A stretch of DNA of 64,000 bases from Syntrophus aciditrophicus SB. GTDB taxonomy: Bacteria; Desulfobacterota; Syntrophia; Syntrophales; Syntrophaceae. The notes below the pieces were generated by a model. It worked only from the letters and a program-made list of their open reading frames with translations. It was not told where the DNA came from and searched no databases. The stretch spans positions 1,427,001 to 1,491,000 of the forward strand of contig NC_007759.1 of NCBI RefSeq assembly GCF_000013405.1. Reading direction: 5' to 3'. Positions 15,350 to 24,123 of the stretch are shown here, one piece after another. Positions within the stretch are counted from its first letter, which is position 1; every line of letters begins with the position of its first letter. The position numbers were made by a program, and so were the translations under genes.

Positions 15350-16582
15350 TCAGAATAACTCCACCTCGACCCGTTCGCCCTTGTGTAAACCATTGGAATC
15401 GAGTGGCACGCATACCATTCCTTCAGACTTGACCAGGGTGTAAATCAGGTTGGATTTGCCGAAAATCGGCTCGGCCCGGAGCTCGCTTTCACGCTCCACA
15501 AGCCGGACCTGCACAAAGTCTTCACGACCGGTGACCGACGCAATGTTATGGGCCAGTATTGCCGTCACCCTTTGTCGGGCAGGCGGCTTCACCAAGCCCT
15601 GCAGCCGCCAGAGCAACGGCACCAGGAACAGTCCCGCCACAACCATTGCACTGACGGGGTTGCCCGGAAGGCCGATCACAGGCTTGCCGTTGCAGACCCC
15701 AAGGACGGTCGGCTTGCCGGGCCTTACTGCGACACCGTGGACCACCACACCAGGTTTCCCCAGGTTATTCACGACATCCGCTGTCAGGTCCCGTGTGGAA
15801 ACGGAAGATCCAGCGGAGACCACCAGTACATCCGCAGTATCCAGCGCTTCACGGGTTGCGGAAAAGAGACAATCATAATCGTCCCTGATGATCCCCTTCT
15901 GCTGGGGGATGCCCCCGGAACGGGCCGCAAGACCTGCTATGGTGTAAGTGTTGACGTCCCGAACCTGACCGAGGCCGGGCGTCTGTTCCGGAGGAACGAC
16001 CTCGTCCCCAGTGGAGACAATCGCCACACGCGGTCGGGCGGCAACCGTGACTTTCGTGATGCCTAACGCCATCAGTCCACCGAGATCCTGGGGGCGGAGG
16101 ATGTGTCCCGAGTCAAACAGCGGTTCGCCTTCTTTTACGTCCTCACCGACTTCAATGACGTTCTCTCCTGGCGCTACGGCGCGTAGAACTTCTATGTTTT
16201 TCGCATCGAGCTTCTGAGTCCGCTCCACCATGACGACGGCGTCAGCCCCGGGCGGTATCATGCCGCCGGTGTAAACAATGGCCGCCTGAGCCAGACCGAC
16301 CTCCAATTCAAAGCCGCGCCCCATCGGCACTTCGCCGATTACATTGAGATAGGCCGGCAGCGATTCCGTCGCACCGAAGGTATCTTTGGCACGCACTGCA
16401 TAACCGTCCATCGTGCTGCGTGGAAAAGAGGGCAGTGAAGACGGAGCGGTCAATTTCTCAATCAGGACGCGATCAAGCGCTTCAGCCGTATCAACATTCT
16501 CCGTCATGACATTCGGAGAAAGCTGATCGAACAGGACTTTGAGTGCTTCCACAGGCGGAAGAACCTGGAACATTTCCGGCAT
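15350..16582 (-). CDS. moeA: Molybdopterin molybdenumtransferase (MoeA), copy 3
   Basis: A 410-residue MoeA. RSTMDGYAVRAKD marks the active-site region; VYTGGMIPPGADAVV, STGDEV, SAGSSVSTRD and GLPGNPVSAMV follow in the family order. AAGGAGATG precedes the ATG. First gene of a probable two-gene operon with the MoeA-fusion gene. Coexistence of this gene with copy 2 next door fits a division of labour between Mo and W insertion, or between MPT and bis-MGD forms; sequence alone does not decide. Confidence 0.92.
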   Translation of the reverse strand: MPEMFQVLPPVEALKVLFDQLSPNVMTENVDTAEALDRVLIEKLTAPSSLPSFPRSTMDGYAVRAKDTFGATESLPAYLNVIGEVPMGRGFELEVGLAQAAIVYTGGMIPPGADAVVMVERTQKLDAKNIEVLRAVAPGENVIEVGEDVKEGEPLFDSGHILRPQDLGGLMALGITKVTVAARPRVAIVSTGDEVVPPEQTPGLGQVRDVNTYTIAGLAARSGGIPQQKGIIRDDYDCLFSATREALDTADVLVVSAGSSVSTRDLTADVVNNLGKPGVVVHGVAVRPGKPTVLGVCNGKPVIGLPGNPVSAMVVAGLFLVPLLWRLQGLVKPPARQRVTAILAHNIASVTGREDFVQVRLVERESELRAEPIFGKSNLIYTLVKSEGMVCVPLDSNGLHKGERVEVELF

Positions 16583-16861
16583 GACATCTCCTTGGCAAAA
16601 AGTAATAATTCAATCTATACGACCCCTTCCATGCTTGTCAATCGTTACTTGCCCAACGGTTTGCCCTTGTATTAGATGTCAACGAAGCACGGAACAGGAA
16701 GGATCATCGATTGATGTTATCAAATAATCAACATGATATTTCGGCTTGGTGCACAATAATTCAGCCCGGAACTTAACCACCTTTAAAAAGCTGATGAGCC
16801 GATTCCCGGGTCAATCCGATTGTTCCGAAACAGATCTTACTTTTTCTGCATACAGAACGCA

Positions 16862-18241
16862 TCACTTCATGATTTTTTCCAATATATTTATGACCCTGCC
16901 TTTGTTGGGTTCGGCAAGTTTCACGGGATCAACAATGCTCGAACTTTTGAGAATGCTTTTATAGTGTGAAAAGGTATCAAAACTGTATTTCCCATGATAT
17001 TTACCCATCCCGCTGGAACCTATGCCTCCGAAAGGCAGAAAATGGGAGACCACATGCATGATCGTATTGTTGATGGCGCCGCCGCCGAAGGAAATTTCTT
17101 CGGTGATTCGCTTCTGGACCGATTCATCATCGGAAAATAAATACAGTGCCAGAGGTTTAGGCCGTTCGTTGATTTTATGGATAATGTGGTCCAGAGCGGA
17201 ATAGGTAAGAACGGGCAGGATCGGTCCGAAAATTTCGTCCCCCATGATTGGATCATCCCAGTCCACAGGTGACAGAATCGTCGGTTCAATATAGCGATCT
17301 TCAGCATTGCTTCCACCGCCGTGGATTATTTTTTGTGAGTCCAGAAGTCCAGTCAGCCGTCGAAAATGCCGGTCATTGATAATTCGGCAATAACGCTTAT
17401 GTCGGGAGGCATCTTCCACGTAATATTTTTGAATGACTTTTATCAGTTCTTCGATAAAGGCATCTCTCTTTGATTGATGCACCAGCACATAATCCGGAGC
17501 CACGCAGGTCTGGCCGGCATTGAGGAATTTTCCCCAACTGATGCGGTGGGCGGCTGTCACCAGGTTTGCATCTTCATGAACGATCGTCGGACTTTTACCT
17601 CCCAATTCAAGGGTAAGGGGGGTCAGGTTTCGGGCTGCCGCGGCCATCACGATTTTGCCCACCGACACACTGCCGGTAAAGAAAATATAATCGACAGGCA
17701 ATGCGATAAGCGCCTGCGTCTCTTCCACCCCGCCCTGCACCACATGCAGGTATTCCTGAGGAAATGCATTGTTGATTATTTTTTCCAATACTTCCGAAGT
17801 GTGGGCGGATAGTTCCGAAGGTTTGAGGAGGGCGGTATTGCCGGCTGCTACGGCGCCGACAAGGGGCATCATGAGAAGCTGAAAAGGATAATTCCAGGGA
17901 GAAATGATCAGCGTTAGGCCGTAAGGTTCTTTCTGCAGATAACTTTTTGACGGCAGCATGTAAACCGGCGTTTCCACCGATTCGATTTGAGCCCAGGAGG
18001 AAATATTCTTCAAGGCATATTTTACTTCAGCATAAAATCCGGCAAGCTCGGTCGAATAACCATCCATAGGATCTTTATGAAGATCTTGATAGACGGCTTC
18101 CAGTATTTCCTGTTCATGAGCCGCGACTGCCTGTTTGAGCTTTGTCAGACATTCAATACGAAAGCTGATGTCGCGGGTTTTTCCTGATCTGAAAAATTCT
18201 TTTTGTGAATGGAATAATTTTTCTAAAGCGGCTTTTTCCAT
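16862..18241 (-). CDS. NAD(P)-dependent aldehyde dehydrogenase, class 3 type
   Basis: A 459-residue aldehyde dehydrogenase. Catalytic Cys lies in NAGQTCVAPDY, the general-base Glu in LELGGKSPTIV, and the cofactor region holds ISPWNYPFQL and FTGSVSVGK. The C-terminal GIGSSGMGKYHGKYSFDTFSH segment and hydrophobic end are typical of the class 3/YwdH-like group, which favours medium and long aliphatic or aromatic aldehydes. Start ATG 18241 has GAGGTC about 6 bases before it; an upstream ATG at 18295 is possible but lacks one. Single gene. It complements the aldehyde ferredoxin oxidoreductase downstream, so both act at the aldehyde/acid level. Confidence 0.92.
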   Translation of the reverse strand: MEKAALEKLFHSQKEFFRSGKTRDISFRIECLTKLKQAVAAHEQEILEAVYQDLHKDPMDGYSTELAGFYAEVKYALKNISSWAQIESVETPVYMLPSKSYLQKEPYGLTLIISPWNYPFQLLMMPLVGAVAAGNTALLKPSELSAHTSEVLEKIINNAFPQEYLHVVQGGVEETQALIALPVDYIFFTGSVSVGKIVMAAAARNLTPLTLELGGKSPTIVHEDANLVTAAHRISWGKFLNAGQTCVAPDYVLVHQSKRDAFIEELIKVIQKYYVEDASRHKRYCRIINDRHFRRLTGLLDSQKIIHGGGSNAEDRYIEPTILSPVDWDDPIMGDEIFGPILPVLTYSALDHIIHKINERPKPLALYLFSDDESVQKRITEEISFGGGAINNTIMHVVSHFLPFGGIGSSGMGKYHGKYSFDTFSHYKSILKSSSIVDPVKLAEPNKGRVINILEKIMK

Positions 18242-18623
18242 TTTTGACCTCGTTACGGTTTCCTGAATTAGATTTTTTTCTTTGCTGGGGTGCAATTGAA
18301 TCCAGTACTTTTTCAGTGAACATTATAATATTTCAAAAAGGAGAAAAACTTGTTCCTGCTGAAGCAGAGAAGAGATGAAAAGAGGAAAGGCTGCTGATGA
18401 GATCATACTATAGTTACTCAGAGGAATTTTCAAAAGCATCTGATTTAAAAAGGCGTCGCTTTTGTAAGATGAAAATTATATAGGCAGAACAGGCTTGTAT
18501 GTCAATGAGATATCATGTAATCATTGCGGTCGTGCCACGGAAAAGAATTAAGATCCGACACCCGGGAAACAACAGTGCCGACCAACTCGATACCCTGTTT
18601 TGATAACCGGGAGGGAAAGCAAC
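18242..18623. other. Divergent intergenic region, nothing recognised
   Basis: The stretch between the aldehyde dehydrogenase start and the 139-aa gene is AT-rich, carries presumably two divergent promoters, and shows no RNA or protein gene I can support. Several short overlapping minus-strand frames at 18502-18800 are shadows of the plus-strand gene. Confidence 0.4.
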
Positions 18624-19043
18624 ATGAAGAATCCGGATATGATGAAAAGTAAACAGGAAAGGAATCCTGTTCTCGATGAAAAAATCCGGCGCCATGCAAA
18701 GGACGGTGAAATAAGCTGTGCGGAAGCCATGCAGATCGCTGCGGAATTTGGCGAATCGCCATTGACAGTGGGTCGCATGCTTGACTCGATGGGTATCCAT
18801 CTCGGTAAGTGTCAGTTAGGACTGTTCGGTTGTATTCATCCGCAGAATAGATTAGTAAAAGCCGCTCGGACGGTTTCCCCGGAGCTGGAAGAAGAAATCC
18901 GGAAAGCCCTGCAGAGGGAATTTCTGCCCTGTGCGATGGCGTGGCATATCGCTCACAAAAGAGATATTACTGGAATGGCCGTTGCTGAGGCCTGCGAATA
19001 CCTGAAGATTCGGATCAAGCCCTGCCAGTTTGGCGCCTTTTAA
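18624..19043 (+). CDS. Two-repeat protein of unknown function near Mo/W genes
   Basis: A 139-residue protein built of two similar units. Unit 1 has CAEAMQIAAEF, a TVGRMLDSMGI segment and ends CQLGLFG; unit 2 has CAMAWHIAHK, a VAEACEYLKIRI segment and ends CQFGAF. Each unit thus has a cysteine followed by a helix-turn-helix-like stretch and a closing CQxGxF, so Cys pairs could form metal or disulfide sites. GGGAGG lies 9 bases before ATG 18624, which decides the start over an in-frame ATG at 18600. I recall similar proteins beside molybdopterin/tungsten genes in anaerobic deltaproteobacteria but cannot name a function. The ISL3 element begins about 200 bases downstream. Confidence 0.7.
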   Translation: MKNPDMMKSKQERNPVLDEKIRRHAKDGEISCAEAMQIAAEFGESPLTVGRMLDSMGIHLGKCQLGLFGCIHPQNRLVKAARTVSPELEEEIRKALQREFLPCAMAWHIAHKRDITGMAVAEACEYLKIRIKPCQFGAF

Positions 19044-19241
19044 CATTATCCGTTCGATGATTGTGTCGGAACAAAAGGTTGCCAGGTGATTGTCGTCCGG
19101 AGGTTCCTGGATGCGTCGGCTGTTCAACCCGCTTTTTATTGATGAAAATTCTCCATTGAAAGCAGGCTTGGCCTGAATGACGATTTTCCTGATATCTCTG
19201 TTTATTGGTTTAAGGCAAATTATTTTTGCCTGAGTCCATAA

Positions 19242-19249
19242 GAAATTTA
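19242..19249. repeat. Target-site duplication, left copy
   Basis: GAAATTTA directly before the left inverted repeat; the identical 8 bases follow the right inverted repeat at 20564-20571. Confidence 0.9.
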
Positions 19250-20563
19250 GGTTCATCCGGTTAATGAGTACCTTGGTATTGCATAAAATCACATGGACAT
19301 GGCAAGAGCCCTGTTGTTTGAGACCAATCGAACAACAAAAGGAGGCTCCAGACCATGTCCACATCGGTTCTTTATCATGCTTTCAATCTGAAGGGTATTA
19401 CTTATAGAGCAACACGCTTCACGGGTGACGTCATCGAATATTTTGCAGATGTGAAAGAAGAATACATTCGCTGTCCAAAGTGCGGGCAGCGTAAATTTAC
19501 CTTTAAAGGACAGAAAACACGGAGTTTTCATCTGGGACCTATGGGGCGTAAGAGGTGTTTCCTTGTACTTTCCCTTCATCGAATAAAATGCAACACTTGC
19601 GACACCCTTTGGTGGCCCGATCTGCCTTTTATGGTGGGGAAGCATAGATTTGCCCGATCCTTTGCTCTGATTGTTCTGGATCTGCTTCGATTCGGCACGA
19701 TTCGCTGGGTTGCCGATTACCTCGGCGTGGGTTGGGATATGATCAAAGAGATTCATAAGTTGAAATTGCAGCGCCTCTATCGGAACATTCCTCTTCATAA
19801 AGTTCGGTATATCGGTATCGATGAATTCAGCATCCGGAAAGGCCATGAGTACATGACCACGGTGATGGATCTCTCCGAAGGACGAATCCTTTACGCCACT
19901 GAGGGAAAGGGCAAGGAGGGGATTTTACCCTTCCTGAAAAAACTTGCACGCAAGGGGAAAAAACTGCGAGCGGTTGCAATGGACATGGGAATTTCCTTCT
20001 TCTCCGCCGTCCGGGAAGCCCTTCCCAATATCGATGTCGTCTTCGACCGTTACCATATTATGGCTCTGATGAATCAAGGCATCGAAAACTTGCGCAGAAA
20101 TCATCAGAAAGAACTTGATGATACCGGGAAGCAAACCCTCAAGGGAAACCGCTTCCTCCTTTTGCGAAATTATGATTCCCTGAAGCCGGACCATAAGGAA
20201 CGTCTCGATGCCCTGATGCAGGCCAATCAGCCTCTATTCGTCATGCATTCCATGAAAGAGCAACTCAGACTCTTCTGGGAAATACCGGAGTACGCCCAGG
20301 CTGTTACCTTCCTTGACACCTGGTGTAAGGACGCCATGCTGTCCGGAATCAAAGAACTCGTCAAAGTAGCCAAAACGCTCTCCGGATACAGGACTGCGAT
20401 ACTCAATTATTTCAAACATCACATTACAAATGCCGCCCTTGAGGGCACAAACAACAAGATTAAAACTTTAAAAAGGCAGGCCTATGGATTCCGGGATATG
20501 GAATACTTCAAACTCCGCCTCTATCACCTGCATACTCAGAGGTACTCATTAACCGGATGAACC
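19250..20563 (+). mobile_element. Complete ISL3-family insertion sequence (1314 bp)
   Basis: The ends are 24-bp perfect inverted repeats at 19250-19273 and 20540-20563 (outer end GGTTCATCCGGTTAATGAG). The element is flanked by the 8-bp direct repeat GAAATTTA at 19242-19249 and 20564-20571. Perfect repeats, an intact transposase and an exact target duplication mean recent insertion. The length and 8-bp duplication agree with the ISL3 family. It sits between the two-repeat gene and the aldehyde ferredoxin oxidoreductase gene without breaking either. Confidence 0.95.
19355..20560 (+). CDS. tnp: ISL3-family transposase
   Basis: A 401-residue transposase. An N-terminal zinc-finger-like region (CPKCGQRKF, then IKCNTCDTLWW) is followed by a helix-turn-helix segment and a DDE domain: IGIDEFSIRKGH contains the first Asp, AMDMGISF the second, and the C-terminal LEGTNNKIKTLKRQAYGFRD holds the conserved Glu region. 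The stop codon lies inside the right inverted repeat, so the gene uses the element fully. GGAGG precedes the ATG. It appears intact. Confidence 0.95.
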   Translation: MSTSVLYHAFNLKGITYRATRFTGDVIEYFADVKEEYIRCPKCGQRKFTFKGQKTRSFHLGPMGRKRCFLVLSLHRIKCNTCDTLWWPDLPFMVGKHRFARSFALIVLDLLRFGTIRWVADYLGVGWDMIKEIHKLKLQRLYRNIPLHKVRYIGIDEFSIRKGHEYMTTVMDLSEGRILYATEGKGKEGILPFLKKLARKGKKLRAVAMDMGISFFSAVREALPNIDVVFDRYHIMALMNQGIENLRRNHQKELDDTGKQTLKGNRFLLLRNYDSLKPDHKERLDALMQANQPLFVMHSMKEQLRLFWEIPEYAQAVTFLDTWCKDAMLSGIKELVKVAKTLSGYRTAILNYFKHHITNAALEGTNNKIKTLKRQAYGFRDMEYFKLRLYHLHTQRYSLTG

Positions 20564-20571
20564 GAAATTTA
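20564..20571. repeat. Target-site duplication, right copy
   Basis: GAAATTTA directly after the right inverted repeat, identical to 19242-19249. Confidence 0.9.
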
Positions 20572-21042
20572 TTCCAATTATTCAAATTCAACCTGCATAC
20601 TGAATAGCTGCAACCACTTTTGTCCGGGGATTTGTTCCTTCGAGTCAACAGGACTTTTGTCTTTTATCGGCAGGAAAAGATATTCCACTCGCAAATAAAA
20701 TGATTTTTTAAGCATAATAAACATTTATTTCCTGACCATTAATTACACTTGAACACAATCGAACGACATCCGGCGATAATTTGTGTCTGATCCACAAAAG
20801 CGACTTTTCGATTCGTTCATTAAAAAACCAGCTATACCTTAAATTCTTGTTTATTTAATAAATCATCCAATATCAGCCTAATATGAAGTTATGATTTTGA
20901 TTAGGAGGGCCAAAAATAAAAGTTGTTCCATTTAAAAAAAAGTCGCCTCATTGTTGACGGATAGGTCTGTTATGCTTAAATTATCACAAAAGGTGCGTAA
21001 CGAACATTTAAAGAATATCTAAAAAGATAAAGGGGTAAAAAA
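20572..21042 (+). other. Upstream region of the oxidoreductase operon
   Basis: 471 AT-rich bases with no gene. A good sigma-70-type promoter is listed separately at 20954-20982. AAAGGGG about 10 bases before ATG 21043 is the ribosome site. The nearby ISL3 element separates this region from the gene upstream. Confidence 0.5.
20954..20982 (+). promoter_or_regulatory. Sigma-70-type promoter for the aldehyde ferredoxin oxidoreductase operon
   Basis: TTGACG (20954-20959), 17 bases, TAAATT (20977-20982), about 60 bases before the start codon. Confidence 0.55.
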
Positions 21043-23016
21043 ATGAGGTACGCAGAAACAGGATATAACCTGGAGATTGATTTAACCACAGGCAACGTTG
21101 AGAGGGTCGAGACGGACCCGAAAGACACGGAATTTTTACTTGGGGGCGTGGGGACATCCTCGAAGATCATGTGGGACAGGGTCGGTCCTGAAGTCAAGCC
21201 CTTCGATCCGGAGAATCTGCTCATCTTCAGTTCGGGACTCTTATGCGGCACGTCCTGTCCCGGAGCGAACCGCACCATGATTACATCGGTTTCGCCCCAG
21301 ACGGATTTCGTGGCCTATTCGATGATGGGCGGATTTTTTTCGCCGGAAATGAAGTACGCCGGCTACGACAAGATCATCTTCCGCGGCAAGTCCCCGAAAC
21401 TGGTTTACATCTGGATCAAGGATGACAAGGTGGAAATCCGGGATGCATCCCATCTGTCCGGCAAAGGCTCCGTGGAAACTCAGGAACTGATTCGTCAGGA
21501 ATTGAAGGAACCGCGGGCTCACGTGGCGGCCATCGGGCTGGCCGGTGAAAACAGGGTCTTTTTTGCCTCCATCGAACAGGGCCGGTCCAGCGCCAGCCGT
21601 CTGGGACTGGGCGCCGTCATGGGAGACAAGGGAATCAAGGCGATCGCCATTCGGGGAACCAAGGACCTCAATGTGGCCCGTCCGGCCGAACTGATCGAGA
21701 TCAACAACTGGCAGATGGAGTACATGTGGTGGCGGCAGGAGAATCCGATTCCCAAGATGATGCCCATCATGGCCATTCTCGGGTCTCCGCAGGAGATGCT
21801 GGAATGTGACGAAAAGTGGCACACGGAGAACTTCTCCTGGGGAAATTCCCGTGTTCGGAGAAAGAATTTCTGGACCCCTGAAATCGAGGAGGCGTGGACC
21901 AGGCAGCAGCTTAGCGCGCGGAAGCGGTTGATCAGCTGCTACAACTGTCCGATCAAATGCGGTGCGTTGATCTCCGTTCCGGGAGTCGCCGCTTACATGA
22001 TGAAATGCTTCACGAAACTGACCTACGCCATGGGCGCCTTCGTGGACGACCTGGAGTGGGGTCTCCAGACCGCGGGAAAGGCCATCGAGTATGGCGTGGA
22101 CGGATTTTCCTGTCCCCAGGTCGTTGCCTACGCCTTTGAGTTGAAGGAAGCCGGGATTCTGACCGAGGAAGATTTTGCCGGAACGGATGCCTATCCTCCC
22201 TGTCCGGAAGATAATGCGGGAAGATTCCTTTGGATGCTGGACCGCATCGTCCGCCGGGAAGGGATCGGCAACATCTTCGCCGACGGCACCTACTGGGCGG
22301 GCAAAACGATCGGCAAGGGCGCGGAAAAATACGCCCACAACAACATTCGGAAACATGAGCAGGCGCCGCTCAAGCTTGGCGCTGTCAACCCCATTTACTA
22401 CCTGATGTACTGCACCAACGAAAAATTGAACATCACCCAGATTGAAGGGCAGTGGCCCCAGATGCCTTACTCCAAGCCGGAGGACAGAGAGGCGTATGTG
22501 AAGGATTGGTTCCAGGTTCCCGATGACCGGTTCAAGGAGTGGTTCAAGCTCTGGGAGATGAAAGGCGAACACGCCCTGCCGTATTTCCCGGGCATCCCGG
22601 AAATCTTTGAGATCGTGGACTGGATGGAGAGGATGCACCTGATCGACGACATGTGCGGGGTCTGCACCGGAATCTCGGCATTCCACCTGAAGCCCCCTTA
22701 TCATATTCACAATTACCCGAAAATCATCTCCGCGGCGACCGGAATGGATATAAGCGAAGAAGAGCTGATCAAGATCACCAAGAGGGATCGTCAGTTAATC
22801 CGGGCCAACAACGTCCGCAGAGGCTGGAGGCAGATCGACGATATGCCGCCTGAAGATCACTGGGCAAAGAGACTTCCCGAATACGAAAAGCAGCTTCTGG
22901 AAGGCTACCAGGCATACAAGGGCTGGGATACGGAAGGCATTCCGACAAAAGAGTCTCTGGAGTCACTGGATCTGGGTTTCGTTGCTGAAGACTTTGAGAA
23001 GAGAGGTATTTTCTAA
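21043..23016 (+). CDS. aor: Tungsten-type aldehyde ferredoxin oxidoreductase
   Basis: A 657-residue member of the AOR family, cytoplasmic enzymes that hold a tungsten bis-pyranopterin and one 4Fe-4S cluster and interconvert aldehydes and acids with ferredoxin. The cluster ligands are visible: CYNCPIKC gives Cys299, Cys302 and Cys306, and DDMCGVC near 538-541 supplies the fourth. N-terminal GGVGTSSKIMWDRV and SRLGLGAVMGDKGIKA are typical. Length is slightly above the classic 605. Its stop is followed one base later by the start of a ferredoxin-like gene, so the enzyme is likely a two-subunit form. The role could be acyl/aldehyde interconversion during syntrophic growth; the substrate is not knowable here. 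Confidence 0.93.
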   Translation: MRYAETGYNLEIDLTTGNVERVETDPKDTEFLLGGVGTSSKIMWDRVGPEVKPFDPENLLIFSSGLLCGTSCPGANRTMITSVSPQTDFVAYSMMGGFFSPEMKYAGYDKIIFRGKSPKLVYIWIKDDKVEIRDASHLSGKGSVETQELIRQELKEPRAHVAAIGLAGENRVFFASIEQGRSSASRLGLGAVMGDKGIKAIAIRGTKDLNVARPAELIEINNWQMEYMWWRQENPIPKMMPIMAILGSPQEMLECDEKWHTENFSWGNSRVRRKNFWTPEIEEAWTRQQLSARKRLISCYNCPIKCGALISVPGVAAYMMKCFTKLTYAMGAFVDDLEWGLQTAGKAIEYGVDGFSCPQVVAYAFELKEAGILTEEDFAGTDAYPPCPEDNAGRFLWMLDRIVRREGIGNIFADGTYWAGKTIGKGAEKYAHNNIRKHEQAPLKLGAVNPIYYLMYCTNEKLNITQIEGQWPQMPYSKPEDREAYVKDWFQVPDDRFKEWFKLWEMKGEHALPYFPGIPEIFEIVDWMERMHLIDDMCGVCTGISAFHLKPPYHIHNYPKIISAATGMDISEEELIKITKRDRQLIRANNVRRGWRQIDDMPPEDHWAKRLPEYEKQLLEGYQAYKGWDTEGIPTKESLESLDLGFVAEDFEKRGIF

Positions 23017-23017
23017 A

Positions 23018-23578
23018 ATGGCCAAGATAAAGAAAAAAATAAAGACGATCAAGATTGACGAGTCGAAATGCAATGGCTGCCGGGCATGCGAGATGATCTG
23101 CTCCGCCTTCCATTCCACTCCGAAGTACAGCACCATCAATCCGGAGAGGTCGCGCATCCGGATGTATCGCGACGTGAGAAACGACCTGTATCTTCCCGTT
23201 TATGCCGGCGAGTATACAGCCGCCGAGTGCATGGGCAGAGACGTCTATGTCATTGACGGCAGGGAGTACGAAGAGTGCGCCTTCTGCCGGGCGGCCTGCC
23301 CGTCCCGGGACATTTTCCATGAACCCGATTCCGGCCTTCCGCTCAAATGCGATATGTGTGAAGACGACCCTCCCCAGGAAGTTCCCCTCTGTGTCAAGTG
23401 GTGCCTTAATGACGCCCTGATTTACGAGGAGCGGGAAGAGGAAGTCGAGGAAGGGATTGAGATGGAGGACGTGGAGACCGGATTGTTAGCCATGGTGGAC
23501 AAATACGGCCTGCAGAAGGTCCTGGATACTGCCGCCCGGGTAGCCAAAAAGGGCGAATCCGTCGAATCGAAAAAATAA
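23018..23578 (+). CDS. 4Fe-4S ferredoxin-like subunit of the aldehyde oxidoreductase
   Basis: A 186-residue protein with several cysteine clusters: CNGCRACEMIC, CAFCRAACP and CDMCEDDPPQ followed by CVKWC, enough for about four 4Fe-4S sites in the DMSO-reductase-subunit-B style. It has no signal peptide, so it works in the cytoplasm and should relay electrons from the W enzyme. Start ATG 23018 lies one base after the preceding stop; an upstream frame start at 22982 would overlap it. The acidic C-terminus (EEREEEVEEGIEMEDVE) is unusual. It ends before an inverted repeat at 23592-23632. Confidence 0.9.
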   Translation: MAKIKKKIKTIKIDESKCNGCRACEMICSAFHSTPKYSTINPERSRIRMYRDVRNDLYLPVYAGEYTAAECMGRDVYVIDGREYEECAFCRAACPSRDIFHEPDSGLPLKCDMCEDDPPQEVPLCVKWCLNDALIYEEREEEVEEGIEMEDVETGLLAMVDKYGLQKVLDTAARVAKKGESVESKK

Positions 23579-23591
23579 AAAAGGAAAAGCG

Positions 23592-23632
23592 CAATAAAGG
23601 GCTTGGTCAAATTAAGGCTAAGCCCTTTATTG
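23592..23632 (+). terminator. Hairpin at the end of the oxidoreductase operon
   Basis: CAATAAAGGGCTT (23592-23604) pairs perfectly with AAGCCCTTTATTG (23620-23632). The A-rich/T-rich arms can act in both directions. A long T-run is missing, so the strength is uncertain. Confidence 0.65.
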
Positions 23633-23787
23633 CCACATAAAATATTTAATCTATTCTTTTGTCTTTTTTAGCTTCGCATGTAGAGAGCTGAATGGGAAAT
23701 CTGTGCAATCCGGTGTTTATTATGCTTGTCTGATCGTTTGGATTGAATTATTGTGTCCTGGAATGTTCAGAAACTGATTTTTCAGAT

Positions 23788-24012
23788 TCAATAATAAGGA
23801 TTATCATTAATCTCCTTTTTGAACCTGCGATGAGCCTCATCATCAAAATCCGCGGAATCAATATCATTCTCCTGAAATTCTTTCATCATATCTCTGACTG
23901 AATAATACTCCCTTGATATGGAATTCTTTTTCCCGATATTTACAATAAAGTGATCGGAGCTATAGGTGATCTTGACATAACTTTTTTCTTCTTCCTTCAA
24001 ATTCAATTCCAT
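23788..24012 (-). CDS. Small acidic protein of unknown function (74 aa)
   Basis: The start ATG at 24012 has AAAGGAG 9 bases upstream, good support for a real gene. The 74 residues are rich in Lys, Glu and Asp, with no cysteine or membrane segment; YSVRDMMKEFQ and DIDSADFDDEAHRRF are visible. It lies between the oxidoreductase operon and the fourth MoeA gene. I do not recognise a family. Confidence 0.6.
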   Translation of the reverse strand: MELNLKEEEKSYVKITYSSDHFIVNIGKKNSISREYYSVRDMMKEFQENDIDSADFDDEAHRRFKKEINDNPYY

Positions 24013-24068
24013 TATTTACGTCTCCTTTCGCCTTCCTACATGAACTCATTTGACATAAACGATTCAAA

Positions 24069-24091
24069 CACCCCTTGTTTGAACAGGGGTG
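24069..24091 (-). terminator. Terminator of the fourth MoeA gene
   Basis: CACCCCT (24069-24075) pairs with AGGGGTG (24085-24091) around a 9-base loop. Read on the minus strand it follows the MoeA stop by about 30 bases and is followed by TTTGAATCGTTT. Confidence 0.6.
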
Positions 24092-24123
24092 GTCTGTAAG
24101 GAAAAATCCTACATCCTGAATTG

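Noticed and set aside
21241..22710. 489-codon open frame on the minus strand
   Set aside because: It lies fully antisense to the aldehyde ferredoxin oxidoreductase gene, whose motifs are unmistakable; long antisense frames are common in GC-rich coding DNA.
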